DNA from: an uncultured Opitutia bacterium
GTDB taxonomy: Bacteria; Verrucomicrobiota; Verrucomicrobiia; Opitutales; UBA953
Reading direction: 5' to 3'
Length of the DNA: 7,897 nucleotides
NCBI GenBank assembly: GCA_903895475.1
Contig: CAITUF010000296.1
Location: 1 to 7,897, forward strand
This document shows positions 6,467-7,897 of this stretch, one piece after another. Position 1 is the stretch's first letter. The number at the start of each line of letters is the position of its first letter. The notes under the pieces were generated by a model. The model did no database searches. It was not told where the DNA came from and saw only the letters and a list, made by a program, of their open reading frames with translations. The translations under genes and the position numbers were made by a program.

Positions 6467-7897
6467 ATGTCGTTCCGACTTTCCTTGCTCCTGCTGGCTC
6501 CGCTGGCTGCCGTGGCCGCCGACGGCGTCTCGTTTAACCGCGATATCCAACCCATCCTTTCCGAGTATTGCTACCACTGCCACGGGCCTGACGCTAGTTC
6601 GCGCAAGTCCAAGCTACGCCTCGACCGTGCTGAGTTCGCTTTCCAGCCCGCCAAGAGCGGTGACGTGGTTATCGCCAAGGGTGCGGCCGACAAGTCTCCC
6701 CTGATTCAGCGCATGCTGAACAAAGACCCAGACGAAATCATGCCGCCGCCCGAGTCGCATAAGCAACTGAAGCCGGCCGAAATCGAACTCATTCGTCGCT
6801 GGGTCAACGAAGGAGCCAAGTATGAAGAGCACTGGTCCTTCCTGCCACCACAGCGGCCAACTCCGCCTGCCGACAAGAGCGGTTGGGCTAAGACACCCGT
6901 CGATGCCTTCGTCGTCGCCACTCTCGCCCAGAACGGCCTGAAGCCAAATGGACCCGAAGCCAAGGAACGGCTCTTCCGTCGACTCAACCTCGACCTCACT
7001 GGCCTGCCGCCCACCCCCGAAGAATTACGTGCCTACTTGGCGGATACTTCGCCCGACGCCTACGCCAAAGCCGCGGAGCGTCTGCTCAAGACGGATCAGC
7101 ACGCCGAACAGATGGCTCGTCACTGGCTGGATGCCGTGCGTTACGCCGACACCCACGGCATTCACATCGACAACGTTCGCAATATCTACCCCTACCGCGA
7201 TTGGGTCATCAACGCCTTCAAGGCGAACATGCCGTTTGACCGTTTCACCATTGAACAAATCGGCGGCGACCTCCTGCCCAATGCCACCATCGAGCAGCTC
7301 GTTGCCACCGGCTACAACCGTTGCTTACCCACGACCGGCGAAGGCGGCGCCATCTCTGAAGAGGTCATGACGAATTACGCCAAGGACCAGGTCGAGACCT
7401 TAGGCGCGGTTTGGCTCGGCCTGACCAGCGGTTGCGCCGCCTGCCATGACCACAAGTTTGACCCGATCAGCCAAAAGGAATTCTACGCCATGGCTGCGTT
7501 TTTCCGAAATACTTCGATGTCCGCGCTCGACGGGAATAACGCCAACCACCCGCCGTCCATGCTGGTCGCTCGGCCCGAGGACCGCGTGAAGCAGGCCGAA
7601 TTGGATACCGTGCTCGCTGCCCTCAAAAAGGATGACGCGGTCCGCAAGGCCAAGGCCGACAAAGATTTCGCCACGTGGCGCGCCCAGGCCAGCCCGAGCT
7701 CCATCGTCGCGAAAGAATTACCGGCGGGCTGGAAGTTCGACGCCGCCACACCCCTAACGGTTAAGACGCCGACTGGCCCTGCGCTGACGGCGAAGGCCAT
7801 TGGCAAGCCAGCTTACAATAAAAAGCAAGGCGGGTTCGTGCTGGATGGCTCCTCCGCTTACGAGCACGCGACGCTGGGTGATTTCGAAAAGAACCAA
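6467..7897 (+). CDS. Exported planctomycete-type cytochrome protein: PSCyt1 + DUF1549 + start of a LamG-like insert (3' end outside window)
   Basis: An open frame of 477 codons from ATG 6467 to the last base, with no stop in the window. An in-frame TAG at 6443 leaves 6467 as the only nearby ATG start. Residues 1-18 form a signal peptide ending AVAA. PSCyt1 (PF07635) follows, with FNRDIQPILSEYC, the haem c motif C35-YH-C38-H39, and Met92 in IMPPP as the likely second haem ligand. DUF1549 (PF07583) covers about 145-340, with RLNLDLTGLPPTPEEL, HWLDAVRYADTHG and a second CxxCH motif, C323-AA-C326-H327, in the family signature CHDHKFDP. From about residue 415 the sequence resembles the start of a LamG or concanavalin-like insert, with FVLDGSSAYEH. 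A DUF1553 domain is expected further on, as in most relatives, whose full length is often 800-1100 residues. The protein should be periplasmic and redox-active, but its substrate is unknown. It lies beyond the terminator, so it is probably a separate transcription unit. Confidence 0.92.
   Translation, partial: MSFRLSLLLLAPLAAVAADGVSFNRDIQPILSEYCYHCHGPDASSRKSKLRLDRAEFAFQPAKSGDVVIAKGAADKSPLIQRMLNKDPDEIMPPPESHKQLKPAEIELIRRWVNEGAKYEEHWSFLPPQRPTPPADKSGWAKTPVDAFVVATLAQNGLKPNGPEAKERLFRRLNLDLTGLPPTPEELRAYLADTSPDAYAKAAERLLKTDQHAEQMARHWLDAVRYADTHGIHIDNVRNIYPYRDWVINAFKANMPFDRFTIEQIGGDLLPNATIEQLVATGYNRCLPTTGEGGAISEEVMTNYAKDQVETLGAVWLGLTSGCAACHDHKFDPISQKEFYAMAAFFRNTSMSALDGNNANHPPSMLVARPEDRVKQAELDTVLAALKKDDAVRKAKADKDFATWRAQASPSSIVAKELPAGWKFDAATPLTVKTPTGPALTAKAIGKPAYNKKQGGFVLDGSSAYEHATLGDFEKNQ

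Noticed and set aside
6396..6704. A 102-codon + strand open frame starting inside the terminator
   Set aside because: Its ATG lies in the terminator hairpin and most of it is an out-of-frame reading of the cytochrome gene.

Overview
The window is GC-rich, densely coded bacterial DNA, and every supported gene lies on the + strand. Three features point to the Planctomycetota-Verrucomicrobiota-Chlamydiota group, most likely Verrucomicrobiota: a planctomycete-type cytochrome gene (PSCyt1 plus DUF1549), a secreted DUF1080 protein beside a secreted esterase, and a secreted double-NIPSNAP protein. The phylum call is an inference from family content. There is no rRNA or other marker gene here.

Layout: (1) 1-321, the C-terminal end of an MFS exporter whose start lies outside the window. 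(2) 373-6364, six tightly packed genes that look like one transcription unit: secreted esterase, DUF1080 protein, sugar ABC transporter ATPase, permease, substrate-binding lipoprotein, and secreted tandem NIPSNAP protein. Junctions are an 11-nt overlap, a 6-nt gap, a 4-nt ATGA overlap, a 9-nt gap and a 1-nt gap. (3) 6384-6413, a strong rho-independent terminator closing that unit. (4) 6467 to the window end, the start of a large periplasmic cytochrome-type protein that runs off the edge.

Reading of the operon: the two exported enzymes could trim a substituted or oxidised glycoside outside the cytoplasm. The lipoprotein would capture the released sugar or sugar-like molecule, and the RbsA/RbsC-type transporter would import it at the cost of ATP. 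The A-C-B gene order matches the core of ribose operons. However, three of the polar ribose-contacting residues known from E. coli RbsB are replaced in the binding protein, so the ligand is probably not ribose. No kinase, isomerase, dehydrogenase or regulator is present, so the downstream pathway cannot be named. The role of the NIPSNAP protein is unknown.

No gap between genes exceeds about 100 bases. I see no tRNA, rRNA, CRISPR array, insertion sequence or integrase. Nothing here is convincingly a wholly new system. The most unusual points are the secreted double-NIPSNAP protein as the last gene of a sugar-uptake operon and the altered binding pocket of the receptor.
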